A stretch of 64,000 nt of DNA from Pseudosulfitobacter pseudonitzschiae (GCF_900129395.1 NZ_FQVP01000002.1:682001-746000); one strand, 5' to 3'. Positions 26,722 through 36,601 are shown, counted from the stretch's first letter. Numbers and translations: made by a program. Notes: generated by a model from the sequence alone, not told the origin.

Positions 26722-29391
26722 TCAACCTTCGTCTGGATCGGCCTTTTGGGCCGCCGGTTTCTTTGCGGCTGTCTTCTTGGCTGCGGGCTTTTTCGCAGCA
26801 GGTTTCTTAGCCGCTGTTTTTTTGGCTGCCGGTTTCTTTGCTGCGGCTTTCTTCTTGGGCGCCGCCTTGCGTTTGGCCGGGGATTTCGCCAGCTTTTCCT
26901 CGATCAATAGCACCGCGGCATCCATCGTCAGATCGTCAGGTTCAACCTCTTTGGGAATGGTCGCGTTGACCTTTTCCCATTTCACATATGGACCATACTT
27001 GCCCTTCATGATGTTCACGGGGCCGCCTTGATCGGGATGTTCACCCAGTTCGCGGATCGGCTTTGCAGCCACACCGCGCCCGCCGCGCGACGCGACCTTT
27101 TCGGCCAGAAGCTGCACGGCGCGGTTCATGCCCACGGTCCAGACCTCGTCGATACTTTCGAGGTTGGCGTTGGTGCCGCCGCGTTCCGAAGTGCTTTCGG
27201 CGTGTTTCAGATAGGGACCATAGCGCCCGATGTTGGCCCAGACGCTGATCCCATCCTCGGGGTGCGGGCCGACCAGACGGGGCAGGGACAACAGTTGCAC
27301 CGCCTGACCCAGATCGACATCGGCGGGCGGCCATTCCTTGGGAATCGACTGGCGCGGCGGTTTCTTGTTGTCATCGGTGACCTCGCCACGCTGGACATAG
27401 GGACCAAAGCGCCCCTTGAACGCGTAGATCTTGTCGCCCTGATCCTCGCCCAGCATTTTGCCCTCGGGCGGGATGCCGCCCGTGTCCTCGGCGCCCGGAG
27501 GGCCGAAGGCGCGGGTATAGCGGCATTCGGGGTAATTCGAACAGCCAATGAACGCGCCGCCCGAGCGGGCCGTGCGCATCGACAACCGGCCATTGCCGCA
27601 GTTGGGGCACAGGCGCGGGTCGCTGCCATCTTCGGTGGGCGGGAACAGGTGCGGCTCCAGCACCTCGTTGATCTTTTCCAGAACTTCGGTGATCCGCAGA
27701 TCGGATGTTTCAGCCACGGCAGCTGAGAAATCGCGCCAGAAGGTGGCCAGAACAGATTTGTAATCGCGGTCGCCGGCGCTGACGTCGTCCAGCTCTTCCT
27801 CGAGCGAGGCGGTGAAATCATAGCCCACGTATTTGCGGAAATAGTTCTCCAGGAAGGCAATCACCAGACGCCCCTTGTCCTCGGGGATCAGGCGGTTCTT
27901 GTCCTTGCGAACATATTCGCGGTCTTGAATCGTGGTGACGATGCTGGCGTAGGTCGACGGGCGGCCGATGCCCAGCTCTTCCATGCGTTTGACCAGCGTC
28001 GCCTCGGTGTAGCGGGGCGGGGGCTGGGTAAAGTGCTGTTCGGGCGTGACGGCGCGCTTGTCCATCTTGTCGCCTTCGCTGATCTGCGGCAGGCGCTTGT
28101 CGTCGTCATCGGTCACATCATCGTCGCGGCCTTCCTCGTAGACCTTGAGAAAGCCGTCAAACAGCACGACCTGACCGGTGGCGCGCAGCATCACCTGACC
28201 GTCCTGGCTGCCCACATCGACGGTGGTGCGTTCCAGGCGCGCGCTTTCCATCTGGCAGGCCAACGTGCGTTTCCAGATCAGGTCATACAGTTTGCGCTGG
28301 TCGCCATCGCTGATTTTCAGCGCATCCACGTCCTGGGTCATATCCGTCGGGCGGATACATTCGTGCGCTTCCTGCGCGTTTTTCGCCTTGTTCTTGTAAA
28401 CGCGCGGGCTGCTGGGCACATATTCGGCGCCATAGCGGTCCTTGATCGCGTCGCGCGCCATCTGCACCGCTTCGGGGGCCATGTCGATGCCGTCGGTCCG
28501 CATATAGGTGATATAGCCCGCTTCATACAGACGCTGTGCGGCGCTCATGGTCTGGCGCGCGCCCATGCCGAACTTGCGGCTGGCTTCCTGTTGCAGGGTC
28601 GATGTCATGAACGGGGCGGACGGGTTGCGGTTGGCAGGCTTGGCCTCGACCGACTGAACCTTCAAATCGCGGCTGCTGATCGCCTGCACGGCCATTTCAG
28701 CCTGGGTGCCGTTCTCGATGTCGTAACGGTCCAGCTTCTTGCCGGCCAAGGTGGTCAGCCGCGCCTCGAACTCCTGTCCGCGCGGGGTGGCCAGCAATGC
28801 CTTGACCGACCAGTATTCACGGGCACGGAACGCTTCGATCTCCATCTCGCGCTCGGTGATCAGGCGCAGACAGACCGATTGCACGCGCCCTGCCGATTTC
28901 GCACCGGGCAGTTTGCGCCACAAGACCGGGGACAGGTTGAAACCCACCAGGTAGTCCAGCGCGCGTCGTGCAAGGTACGCCTCGACCAGCGGCATGTCGA
29001 CCTGACGGGGGTTTTTCATCGCCTCTGTCACGGCAGTCTTGGTGATCGCATTGAAAACCACCCGCGACACCGGCGTGCTTTTGGTGATCGACTTGCGTTT
29101 GGTCAGCGCCTCTTGCAGGTGCCAGCTGATCGCCTCGCCTTCGCGGTCGGGGTCAGTTGCGAGGATCAGTTCGTTGTCGTTTTTCAGGGCGTCGGCGATG
29201 GCTTTGACGTGCTTCTTGCTGTCGCTGCCAATCTCCCAAAGCATCTCGAAATCATGTTCGGTGTCGACGGAACCGTCTTTGGGCGGCAAATCCCGCACGT
29301 GCCCGTACGAGGCCAGGACGGTGTAGTTGTCACCAAGATATTTGTTGATTGTCTTGGCCTTGGCCGGAGATTCGACGACGACGACTGGCAT
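26722..29391 (-). CDS. topA: DNA topoisomerase I
   Basis: A type IA topoisomerase (889 residues) that relaxes negative supercoils. The Toprim domain starts with VVVESPAKAKTINKYLG and carries ATDPDREGEAISWHL; the active tyrosine is in YITYMRTDG. One C4 zinc finger (LCPNCGNGRLSM...FIGCSNYPECRYTR) is followed by three topoisomerase C-terminal repeats (FGPYVQRGE, IGRYGPYLKH, KGKYGPYVKW). The last ~45 residues are Lys/Ala/Pro repeats of the AAKKPAAKK kind, a histone-H1-like tail. dprA lies 110 bases upstream on the same strand, a common bacterial order. Confidence 0.97.
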   Translation of the reverse strand: MPVVVVESPAKAKTINKYLGDNYTVLASYGHVRDLPPKDGSVDTEHDFEMLWEIGSDSKKHVKAIADALKNDNELILATDPDREGEAISWHLQEALTKRKSITKSTPVSRVVFNAITKTAVTEAMKNPRQVDMPLVEAYLARRALDYLVGFNLSPVLWRKLPGAKSAGRVQSVCLRLITEREMEIEAFRAREYWSVKALLATPRGQEFEARLTTLAGKKLDRYDIENGTQAEMAVQAISSRDLKVQSVEAKPANRNPSAPFMTSTLQQEASRKFGMGARQTMSAAQRLYEAGYITYMRTDGIDMAPEAVQMARDAIKDRYGAEYVPSSPRVYKNKAKNAQEAHECIRPTDMTQDVDALKISDGDQRKLYDLIWKRTLACQMESARLERTTVDVGSQDGQVMLRATGQVVLFDGFLKVYEEGRDDDVTDDDDKRLPQISEGDKMDKRAVTPEQHFTQPPPRYTEATLVKRMEELGIGRPSTYASIVTTIQDREYVRKDKNRLIPEDKGRLVIAFLENYFRKYVGYDFTASLEEELDDVSAGDRDYKSVLATFWRDFSAAVAETSDLRITEVLEKINEVLEPHLFPPTEDGSDPRLCPNCGNGRLSMRTARSGGAFIGCSNYPECRYTRAFGPPGAEDTGGIPPEGKMLGEDQGDKIYAFKGRFGPYVQRGEVTDDNKKPPRQSIPKEWPPADVDLGQAVQLLSLPRLVGPHPEDGISVWANIGRYGPYLKHAESTSERGGTNANLESIDEVWTVGMNRAVQLLAEKVASRGGRGVAAKPIRELGEHPDQGGPVNIMKGKYGPYVKWEKVNATIPKEVEPDDLTMDAAVLLIEEKLAKSPAKRKAAPKKKAAAKKPAAKKTAAKKPAAKKPAAKKTAAKKPAAQKADPDEG

Positions 29392-29501
29392 GAATGATGC
29401 ACCTCGGGGACAGTAAAACTTGGGCGTCTATGGCGGCGCTAGATGTGGGGTGCAAGCATTGAATGTCAACACGCCATCGCAAGAGGGCCTTGTGACAGGC
29501 C

Positions 29502-30662
29502 TTAATTGGGGCGTGTCAGCAGGCCGCCGGGACTGCGTTCGATCTGTCCGTCGAGTTCCAGTTCCAGTAGAACCGGCGCCACATCCGACGGGGCGGCGGC
29601 GATGTCGCGGATCAACTGGTCCTCGGCCAGCGGGGCAGGGCCCAGACGGTTCAGGATCTGGCTGTGCAAGGCAGCGGTTTCGCGCAAGCTGCGCCGGTCG
29701 CGGGGCGGTTGTGGTGGTGGCGTGTGGGGCAGGTCCATCGGCAGGGCGGGGGCGCGGGGCGCCATCGGAGCCAGCGCCTCGATCACATCTGCGGCATTGC
29801 GGACCAGCGTGGCGCCGTCGCGGATCAGCATGTTGCAGCCCGAGGCCCGTGCATCCAGCGGACTGCCGGGCACGGCCAGCACCTCGCGTCCCTGATCCAA
29901 CGCATCGCGGGCGGTGATCAGGCTGCCGGATTTTGCCGCAGCCTCGACCACAATCGTGGCGCGTCCCAGACCCGATACGATGCGGTTGCGCGGCGGAAAA
30001 TGCCGCGCCATGGGTTGCAGGCCCATGGGTTGTTCCGACAACCGCAGCCCGTGTTCCGGGATCGCAAGCGCCAGTTCGGTGTTCTCTGCCGGGTACATCA
30101 TATCGACGCCGCCTGCTTGAACAGCGATGGTTCCGGTGTCCAAAGCCGCCGTATGTGCAGCGGCATCAATGCCCCGCGCCAGACCGGAAACAATCACATA
30201 GCCCGCAGCGGCCAGATCCCGTGCCAATGATTTGGCCATACGTGTGCCAAGGCTGGACGCATTGCGCGCGCCGACGATCGAGATCATCGGACGCTCCAGG
30301 ACCGACAGATCGCCGATGGCCCATAGGAATGGGGGCGCATCGGCCAGATCGCGCAAGGCGCTGGGATAGGCCGGCGCGGTCTGGGAGATGAGAATTGCCC
30401 CGGCCGTCTGGCCGGCTTTCAGCTCGGCCTCGATGACGGCAACGGGGCAAGGGGTGTAGTTTTCCACACCAGCAGCGCGCGCCAGTTCCGGCAACGCATC
30501 CAACGCATTTTGCGCGGTGCCGTGTTCGATCAGCAATCTGTTAAACGTCGAGATGCCGACCCGGCGGGATCGCAACAGGCGGAGGCGGAGAAACCAATCG
30601 TCTTCCGGGGTGGGTAGGAGTGGGGGGTGAATGGAAGAAGGATATAATCCTCGATCTGTCAT
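29502..30662 (-). CDS. dprA: DNA-processing protein DprA
   Basis: It binds incoming single-stranded DNA during natural transformation and loads RecA. The start at 30662 is preferred because GGTGGAG lies 7 bases upstream; the product has 386 residues. The Rossmann-like core shows SIVGARNASSLGTRMAK, SGLARGIDAAAH, QAGGVDMMYPAEN, FPPRNRIVSGL and KSGSLITARDALDQGREVLAVPG. A C-terminal winged-helix (DML1-like) domain follows a Pro-rich linker. It is directly upstream of topA and divides the region from tldD. Confidence 0.95.
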   Translation of the reverse strand: MTDRGLYPSSIHPPLLPTPEDDWFLRLRLLRSRRVGISTFNRLLIEHGTAQNALDALPELARAAGVENYTPCPVAVIEAELKAGQTAGAILISQTAPAYPSALRDLADAPPFLWAIGDLSVLERPMISIVGARNASSLGTRMAKSLARDLAAAGYVIVSGLARGIDAAAHTAALDTGTIAVQAGGVDMMYPAENTELALAIPEHGLRLSEQPMGLQPMARHFPPRNRIVSGLGRATIVVEAAAKSGSLITARDALDQGREVLAVPGSPLDARASGCNMLIRDGATLVRNAADVIEALAPMAPRAPALPMDLPHTPPPQPPRDRRSLRETAALHSQILNRLGPAPLAEDQLIRDIAAAPSDVAPVLLELELDGQIERSPGGLLTRPN

Positions 30663-30760
30663 CCGTCGCTCCACCTGTTGCTGCAAGCGTTATGCCGCGA
30701 CGAGGTTAACAACCCATGAAAGAATCACGGCCGTTTCGACAAAAACATAACGCACCGCAC

Positions 30761-32182
30761 TCAGTTGCCGCTGCCGCCTACGGTCAGCCCGCCGATCATC
30801 AGCGTCGGTTGTCCCACGCCCACGGGCACCCATTGCCCCGCCTTGCCGCAGTTGCCCATACCGGGGTCCAGTGCGGGATCATTCCCGATGGCGCGGATCT
30901 GTTGCAGCGCCGTGGCCCCGTCACCGATCAGCGTGGCCCCCTTGACCGGCGCGCCGACCACGCCGTTCTGAACGCGGTAGGCCTCGGTGCAGGAAAACAC
31001 GAATTTGCCGTTTGTGATGTCCACCTGGCCGCCGCCGAATCCCACGGCGTAAATACCGTCTTTCAGGTCGGCCACGATGTCGCCCGGTGTCACGTTGCCC
31101 CCCAGCATGTAGGTGTTGGTCATACGCGGCATCGGCGTGTGGGCATAGCTTTCGCGCCGTCCGTTGCCGGTAGGGGCCACACCCATCAGCCGCGCGTTCT
31201 GCCGGTCCTGCATGTATCCGACCAGCACACCGTCCTCGATCAGCACATTGCGCGCGCTGGGGGTGCCTTCGTCGTCCACGGTGATCGACCCGCGCCGGTC
31301 GGGGATGGTGCCGTCGTCCAGCACGGTGACGCCGGGCGCGGCGATCCGCTGCCCCATCAGGCCGGCAAAGGCGGAAGACCCCTTGCGGTTGAAATCGCCC
31401 TCAAGCCCATGCCCGATGGCCTCGTGCAGCAGGATGCCGGGCCAGCCTGGGCCCAGCACCACGTCCATGACCCCCGCAGGGGCCGGGACCGCATCCAGAT
31501 TGACCACGGCCACCCGCAGCGCTTCGCGCGCCTTGGCCTGCCAGTCGGCTGGGTCCAGCAGGCCATCAAGGCCCACACGCCCGCCACCACCTGCCGTGCC
31601 TGATTCGCGCCGCCCGCCCTGTTCGACGATCACGGACACGTTCACACGCGTCATGGGGCGCACATCGCGGACCGATCCGCCTTCGGGGCGTAAAATTTCG
31701 ACCTCTTGCAGGGACGCCGCGATGGTGGCCGATACCTGCACCACCCGGCTGTCGAGCGCGCGGGCGAATGCGTCGATCTCGCGCAAGGTGTCCAGTTTGA
31801 CGGGAAAGGCCGCACCCGCAATCGGGTCTTCGTCTGTATACAGTCGCGTGTTCGTGGCCTGGGGCGCATCGGCCCATGTGCCGCCGCCGTCCCCCACCGC
31901 AAGCCGCGCCGTGGCCGAAGCGCGTTTCAGGGCGGCCACCGAAAGCTCGGTAGAATGGGCATATCCTGCGACTTCGCCGCGCACCGCACGCAATCCGAAC
32001 CCTTCGGAGGCATCATAGCTGGCTGTCTTCAGGCGGCCATCGTCGTACACCAGCGCTTCGGACCGGTGGCGTTCCAGAAAAAGCTCGCCATCGTCGGCCC
32101 CATCCGTGGCCGCGCGCAGCACCCGAAGTGCTTCGTCACGGTCCAGAAGGGTGTCGAAGGGGGCGAATGGGGCATCGGTCAT
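30761..32182 (-). CDS. tldD: Metalloprotease TldD
   Basis: With TldE/PmbA this forms a peptidase that processes small peptides such as microcin B17 or antitoxins. The start at 32182 gives 473 residues, the usual length; sequence upstream in frame lacks family character. The zinc motif HEAIGHGLEGD (HExxxH) lies near residue 262, and the C-terminal part contains GGGQVDITNGKFVFSCTEAYRVQNG. tldE is not in the window, as is usual. It is divergent from the oxidase operon. Confidence 0.95.
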   Translation of the reverse strand: MTDAPFAPFDTLLDRDEALRVLRAATDGADDGELFLERHRSEALVYDDGRLKTASYDASEGFGLRAVRGEVAGYAHSTELSVAALKRASATARLAVGDGGGTWADAPQATNTRLYTDEDPIAGAAFPVKLDTLREIDAFARALDSRVVQVSATIAASLQEVEILRPEGGSVRDVRPMTRVNVSVIVEQGGRRESGTAGGGGRVGLDGLLDPADWQAKAREALRVAVVNLDAVPAPAGVMDVVLGPGWPGILLHEAIGHGLEGDFNRKGSSAFAGLMGQRIAAPGVTVLDDGTIPDRRGSITVDDEGTPSARNVLIEDGVLVGYMQDRQNARLMGVAPTGNGRRESYAHTPMPRMTNTYMLGGNVTPGDIVADLKDGIYAVGFGGGQVDITNGKFVFSCTEAYRVQNGVVGAPVKGATLIGDGATALQQIRAIGNDPALDPGMGNCGKAGQWVPVGVGQPTLMIGGLTVGGSGN

Positions 32183-32220
32183 TGGGGGCTGATCCTGAAT
32201 TTTCGAGTGAAAGCGTCTCT

Positions 32221-32247
32221 TTGACGCGGTAAGAATGGCTTTATCTT
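32221..32247 (+). promoter_or_regulatory. ctaC: Candidate sigma70-type promoter of the ctaC operon
   Basis: TTGACG (32221-32226) and TATCTT (32242-32247) are separated by 15 bases, shorter than ideal. They lie 108 bases before the ctaC start in the gap shared with tldD. Weak support. Confidence 0.3.
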
Positions 32248-32354
32248 GAAGATAGAATATGATTGTAAGCGCGGGTAATACAACGGGAGGCGAAAGCGCA
32301 TGTTGCTTTGTCTGTTCCCCGCGCCCAACAGCGATCACAAGATCAGGACGATAC

Positions 32355-33248
32355 ATGACCAAGCATTTCTCGATCAAAGGCCTTGTTTCCGGCCTTTTTG
32401 CCGCCACCGCCGCACTGCCAGCGATGGCGCAGGATAACCTTGAAATCGTGGGCGCTCCGCGCGACGGCCTCATGGGCTTTCAGCCCGCCGTGACAGAGCT
32501 GGCACGTGATTTGCAGTGGCTGGACCATATGCTGCTGATCATTATCACGGCGATTTCGCTGTTCGTGATCGGCCTGCTGGTCTGGGTCGGCGTCCGCTAC
32601 AATGCCCGCCGCAACCCGAAACCGGCCAGCTTTACACACAACACACCGATCGAGATCGCATGGACCGTGATTCCCATCGTGATTCTGGTGTTCATCGGTG
32701 CGTTCTCGCTGCCGATCCTGTTCAAACAGCAGGAAATTCCCGACGCCGACCTGACCATCAAGGTGACCGGTTACCAGTGGTACTGGGACTATTCCTATGT
32801 GGACGAGGGCATCGAATTCTCCAGCTACATGATCGGCGCTCCGGCAACCGGTGGTCAGAACATGTTGACCCCCGAAGTTGAACAACAGCTGATCGACGCC
32901 GGTTATTCCAAGGACGAATTCCTGCTGGCCACCGACAACGCCGTTGTCGTGCCCGTCGGCAAGATCGTCGTGATGCAGGTGACCGGCGCTGACGTGATCC
33001 ACTCGTGGGCGATTCCGGCATTCGGCGTCAAACAGGACGGTGTGCCCGGACGTCTGGCCGAACTGTGGTTCAAGGCCGAGCGTGAAGGCGTCTATTTCGG
33101 TCAGTGTTCGGAACTGTGCGGCATCAACCACGCCTATATGCCGATCACCGTCAAGGTCGTCTCGGAAGAGGCCTATGCCGCATGGCTGGAAAAGGCCCGC
33201 GAAGAATTTGCAAGCCTGCCGCAAAGCTTCCAGATCGCTTCCAAGTAA
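32355..33248 (+). CDS. ctaC: Cytochrome c oxidase subunit II
   Basis: The CuA-bearing subunit that takes electrons from cytochrome c in the aa3 oxidase. The start at 32355 gives 297 residues beginning with a signal peptide ([20 protein letters not shown]..., cleavage after AMA). Two membrane helices follow (about 60-80 and 100-120), then [10 protein letters not shown] and the periplasmic cupredoxin domain. All CuA ligands are present: H216, C251, E253, C255, H259 and M262. It begins the ctaC-ctaB-ORF53-ctaG-ctaE-surf1 operon; ctaD (subunit I) is not in the window. Confidence 0.97.
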   Translation: MTKHFSIKGLVSGLFAATAALPAMAQDNLEIVGAPRDGLMGFQPAVTELARDLQWLDHMLLIIITAISLFVIGLLVWVGVRYNARRNPKPASFTHNTPIEIAWTVIPIVILVFIGAFSLPILFKQQEIPDADLTIKVTGYQWYWDYSYVDEGIEFSSYMIGAPATGGQNMLTPEVEQQLIDAGYSKDEFLLATDNAVVVPVGKIVVMQVTGADVIHSWAIPAFGVKQDGVPGRLAELWFKAEREGVYFGQCSELCGINHAYMPITVKVVSEEAYAAWLEKAREEFASLPQSFQIASK

Positions 33249-33256
33249 GCCAACGG

Positions 33257-33281
33257 GGCGGGGGCAGTTTCCCCCGCCTTT
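33257..33281 (+). terminator. Hairpin/attenuator after ctaC
   Basis: GGCGGGGG (33257-33264) pairs with CCCCCGCC (33271-33278) around CAGTTT, followed by TTT. Since ctaB follows within 30 bases, it probably attenuates rather than stops transcription. Confidence 0.65.
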
Positions 33282-33310
33282 CCTGAATCCAGATGATACG
33301 TGAGAGCCGC

Positions 33311-34249
33311 ATGACCGACATCAGCAGTCAGCCACAGGCCTTCGAGGGCGAAGCGTCCTTTGGCGATTATTTCGCGCTGATGAAGCCGCGCGTGATGCAG
33401 CTTGTGGTGTTCACGGCGCTTGTGGGCATGCTGGCGGCGCCAAACGGTGTAAACCCTGTTGTGGGCTTTGCATCCATCCTGTTCATCGCCATCGGGGCCG
33501 GGGCCTCGGGGGCGCTGAACATGTGGTGGGATGCGGACATCGACCATATTATGAAACGCACCGCCAACCGTCCGATTCCGTCGGGCAAGGTCCAGCCGGG
33601 CGAGGCGCTGAGCATTGGCGTGGCGCTGTCGGGCCTGTCGGTGATGATGCTGGCGCTGTCGGCCAACCTGTTGGCGGCGGGGCTGCTGGCCTTTACCATC
33701 TTCTTTTATGCCGTCATCTACTCGATGTGGCTGAAACGCTCGACCCCGCAGAACATCGTGATCGGTGGCGCGGCAGGGGCCTTTCCGCCGGTGATCGGCT
33801 GGGTCGTGGCCACCGGGTCCATGTCGGTCGAGGCATGGTTGATGTTCGCGCTGATCTTCATGTGGACGCCCCCCCATTTCTGGGCGCTGGCACTGTTCAT
33901 GAAGTCGGATTACGACGACGCAAAAGTGCCGATGCTGACCGTGACCCACGGGCGCAAATCCACCCGCAAACATATTCTGGCCTATACCGTACTTCTGGTG
34001 ATTCTGGCCGTTGGCACCGCGTTCACGTCGATTGGCGGGCTGATCTATCTGACAACGGCCGTGATCCTGAACGTGCTGTTCCTGAAAGGTGCCTTTGATA
34101 TCTGGCGCCGCGACGAAGCGCAGGCAGAAGCCGATGGTTATGCGGTCGAGAAATCGTTCTTCAAGCTGTCGCTGCTGTATCTGTTCCTGCACTTCGGTGC
34201 GATCATGGCCGAGGCGCTGCTGCGCAGCTCGGGTTACGGAGGCTGGTGA
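33311..34249 (+). CDS. ctaB: Protoheme IX farnesyltransferase (heme O synthase)
   Basis: It converts heme B to heme O, the precursor of heme A in the oxidase. The ATG at 33311 is chosen because GTGAGAG lies just before it, giving 312 residues; an in-frame ATG at 33293 lacks a ribosome site. The UbiA-type motif NMWWDADIDHIMKRTANRP is near residues 76-94, and a second Asp-rich motif KSDYDDAKVPMLTVTHG near 197-213. About eight to nine membrane helices are visible. The next ORF starts with its ATG overlapping the stop (TGATG). Confidence 0.96.
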   Translation: MTDISSQPQAFEGEASFGDYFALMKPRVMQLVVFTALVGMLAAPNGVNPVVGFASILFIAIGAGASGALNMWWDADIDHIMKRTANRPIPSGKVQPGEALSIGVALSGLSVMMLALSANLLAAGLLAFTIFFYAVIYSMWLKRSTPQNIVIGGAAGAFPPVIGWVVATGSMSVEAWLMFALIFMWTPPHFWALALFMKSDYDDAKVPMLTVTHGRKSTRKHILAYTVLLVILAVGTAFTSIGGLIYLTTAVILNVLFLKGAFDIWRRDEAQAEADGYAVEKSFFKLSLLYLFLHFGAIMAEALLRSSGYGGW

Positions 34250-34410
34250 TGGCGTTGAAAGCGGAACATGAAATGCACAGCCGCCGCCGCAGCCGTAACA
34301 CCGGCGTTGGCCTTTTGCTGGCGGCCTTCGTGGTGCTGGTCCTCGCGTTGACCGTTGCCAAGGTGACAAGCGGTGACTTCGAACTGCCACGGGCGGAGAC
34401 ATTGAAATGA
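34249..34410 (+). CDS. Small membrane protein of the aa3 oxidase operon (53 residues)
   Basis: A 53-codon gene starts at ATG 34249, overlapping the ctaB stop by one base, and its TGA overlaps the ctaG ATG (ATGA). The product begins with a His/Arg-rich stretch (residues 7-16), has one membrane helix (about residues 19-38) and an acidic C-terminal tail. Overlap at both ends shows it is translated with its neighbours. Rhodobacterales oxidase operons often carry a similar short ORF here, sometimes named CtaF or CoxF; its function is not established. It probably acts in oxidase assembly. Confidence 0.85.
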   Translation: MALKAEHEMHSRRRSRNTGVGLLLAAFVVLVLALTVAKVTSGDFELPRAETLK

Positions 34411-34988
34411 AACGTCTGCAGGGTCCTCAGCGCACCGTTGTTCAACTGGTGTGTGTCGTGCTGGTCATGGGCGGCCTGTCCTGGGCATCGGTGCCGTTCT
34501 ACAACTGGTTTTGCCGTGTGACCGGCTTTGGCGGCACGCCGGGTCAGGTTGCCGAAGGTGTCGACCATATCCTGGACCAGGAAATCACCGTCCGCTTCGA
34601 TGCCTCTGTCGACAGCGCAATGCCGTGGGAATTCAAGCCGGTCGAAACCAAGATGAAAGTGCGCATCGGGGAAACCGCGCTTGCCTTTTTCGAGGCCTAC
34701 AATCCCACCGACCACCCCATTGCCGGATCCGCCAGCTATAACGTCACGCCTTATTCCGCTGGCGGCTTCTTCAACAAGATTCAGTGCTTTTGCTTCGAAC
34801 AGCAGGTGCTGGAACCCGGCGAGCGGGTGCAGATGCCTGTGACTTTCTTCGTCGACCCCGAGATTGTCGATGACCGCGATGCAAAATACGTGCATACGAT
34901 CACGCTGAGCTATACATTCTACGAAATTGACCTGCCCGAAGGCTATGCCGCCCTCGACGCAGAGAACAACGATACCAACCTGAACTGA
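34407..34988 (+). CDS. ctaG: Cytochrome c oxidase assembly protein CtaG (Cox11)
   Basis: A copper chaperone that delivers copper to the CuB site of subunit I. The 193-residue protein has one N-terminal membrane helix (about 12-28), a [14 protein letters not shown] motif with conserved Cys36, and the copper-binding CFCF motif with C127 and C129 ([10 protein letters not shown]). The periplasmic domain ends with the typical [10 protein letters not shown]. Its start overlaps the 53-residue ORF, and ctaE follows after 10 bases. Confidence 0.96.
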   Translation: MKRLQGPQRTVVQLVCVVLVMGGLSWASVPFYNWFCRVTGFGGTPGQVAEGVDHILDQEITVRFDASVDSAMPWEFKPVETKMKVRIGETALAFFEAYNPTDHPIAGSASYNVTPYSAGGFFNKIQCFCFEQQVLEPGERVQMPVTFFVDPEIVDDRDAKYVHTITLSYTFYEIDLPEGYAALDAENNDTNLN

Positions 34989-34998
34989 GGGACTGAAC

Positions 34999-35805
34999 AT
35001 GGCCCATGCCAAGAACCATGACTATCACATTCTGGCTCCGTCGATCGAGCCGCTTCTGGGCGCTGTAGCGGCCTTTATCATGCTGTTTGGCGGCGTGCTT
35101 TGGATGCACGGCATCACGCCCTATGTGTTCCTCGCCGGGTTCGCGGGCGTCCTTTACGTGATGTTCGCCTGGTGGTCCAAAGTGGTCGACGAAAGCCATG
35201 TTGGCGATCACACACGTGTGGTTCAGATCGGCCTGCGCTATGGCTTTATCCTGTTCATCATGTCCGAAGTCATGTTCTTCTCGGCATGGTTCTGGTCCTT
35301 CTTCAAACACGCCATCTATCCGATGGAAGACTATGTCGGCTCGACCTACGAAGCGCCCAGTATCGTTCCGGTGGATGCGCTGCACCTGCCGTTGATGAAT
35401 ACACTGGTTCTGCTCCTGTCCGGCTGTGCCGTGACCTGGGCCCACCATGCGCTGGTCCATGAAAACAACCGCAAGGACCTGATCACCGGTCTGGCGCTGT
35501 CGATCATCCTTGGTATCGTGTTCACCGGGCTGCAAGCCTACGAATACGCGCACCTGCTGCACGAAGGCTGGGAATTCGGCGGCGACGAGTTCTATTCCAA
35601 CTTCTTCATGGCCACTGGTTTCCACGGCTTTCACGTGATTATCGGCACCATCTTCCTGCTGGTTTGCTTGATCCGGGCGATGAAGGGACACTTTACCCCC
35701 GAACGCCATGTCGGTTTCGAAGCGGCGGCATGGTACTGGCACTTTGTTGACGTTGTCTGGCTGTTCCTTTTCTTCGCCGTCTATATGTGGGGCGTGCCCA
35801 GCTAA
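34999..35805 (+). CDS. ctaE: Cytochrome c oxidase subunit III
   Basis: A seven-helix subunit (268 residues) that stabilises proton uptake in subunit I. Characteristic segments are [20 protein letters not shown] at the start, [15 protein letters not shown] in helix [25 protein letters not shown] and [16 protein letters not shown], ending with [17 protein letters not shown] terminator-like hairpin follows, before surf1. Confidence 0.97.
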   Translation: MAHAKNHDYHILAPSIEPLLGAVAAFIMLFGGVLWMHGITPYVFLAGFAGVLYVMFAWWSKVVDESHVGDHTRVVQIGLRYGFILFIMSEVMFFSAWFWSFFKHAIYPMEDYVGSTYEAPSIVPVDALHLPLMNTLVLLLSGCAVTWAHHALVHENNRKDLITGLALSIILGIVFTGLQAYEYAHLLHEGWEFGGDEFYSNFFMATGFHGFHVIIGTIFLLVCLIRAMKGHFTPERHVGFEAAAWYWHFVDVVWLFLFFAVYMWGVPS

Positions 35806-35849
35806 TCAGCCGGGTCTGGTTGCACATCGCCGACGAATCCCTAAAACCC

Positions 35850-35881
35850 AAAAGGCGCGTGGTGTTCCTCGCGCCTTTTGT
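35850..35881 (+). terminator. Terminator-like hairpin between ctaE and surf1
   Basis: AAAAGGCGCG (35850-35859) pairs perfectly with CGCGCCTTTT (35870-35879) around a 10-base loop; the T-run is part of the stem end. surf1 starts about 30 bases later, so this is a partial terminator or separates two units. Confidence 0.8.
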
Positions 35882-35908
35882 CATGAAACACGGCAGTGAA
35901 AGACAGCC

Positions 35909-36601
35909 ATGGGACGTATTCTGTTTCTGATCAGCATCGGGTTGGGCGGCGCGGCTGTCCTGATTTCGCTCGGGCTGTGGCAGGTGCAGCGTCTGGCCTG
36001 GAAAGAGGCGGTGCTGGCTGACATCACCGCGCGCATTGCAGCGGAGCCTGTGGCGCTGCCTGACGATCCCGATCCCGTCGCTGACAAATACCTGCCTGTT
36101 GCCGTGACGGGCACTTATGCCGATCAGGCGATCTATGTGCTGGTCAGTCAAAAGCAGATCGGCGCGGGGTATCGCGTGATCCTGCCCATGCAGACGGACA
36201 CAGGCCGCCGCGTGCTGGTTGATCGCGGCTTCGTGCGGCTTGAGGAACGTGACGCGGTGACGACGCCCACGGGCGAGGTGACCGTGACCGGCAACCTGCA
36301 TTGGCCGCAGGAAATCGACAGGTTCACGCCAGAGCCTGATCTGGAGGCAAACATCTGGTTTGCCCGCGACCTGCCGGCGATGGCCGAGACATTAAACTCT
36401 GAACCCCTGCTGATCGTGGCGCGAACCACATCGCTGCCGGAGGGACCCGTCATGCCATTGCCTGTGGACACTGCAGGCATTCCCAACGATCACTTGCAAT
36501 ACGCCATCACATGGTTCTCGCTGGCCCTGATCTGGGTTGCGATGACCGCTGTTTTTGCCCTGCGCGGCAACCGCCGCCGACCAGAAAGGCCCAACTCGTG
36601 A
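35909..36601 (+). CDS. surf1: SURF1 family oxidase assembly protein
   Basis: It helps insert heme a into cytochrome oxidase subunit I. The 230-residue protein has the family architecture: one membrane helix at each end (about 5-22 and 195-215) around a periplasmic domain with GLWQVQRLAWKEAVL, GAGYRVILPMQTDTGRRVLVDRGFV and the C-terminal HLQYAITWFSLA. Its TGA overlaps the GTG start of thrC. Confidence 0.92.
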   Translation: MGRILFLISIGLGGAAVLISLGLWQVQRLAWKEAVLADITARIAAEPVALPDDPDPVADKYLPVAVTGTYADQAIYVLVSQKQIGAGYRVILPMQTDTGRRVLVDRGFVRLEERDAVTTPTGEVTVTGNLHWPQEIDRFTPEPDLEANIWFARDLPAMAETLNSEPLLIVARTTSLPEGPVMPLPVDTAGIPNDHLQYAITWFSLALIWVAMTAVFALRGNRRRPERPNS

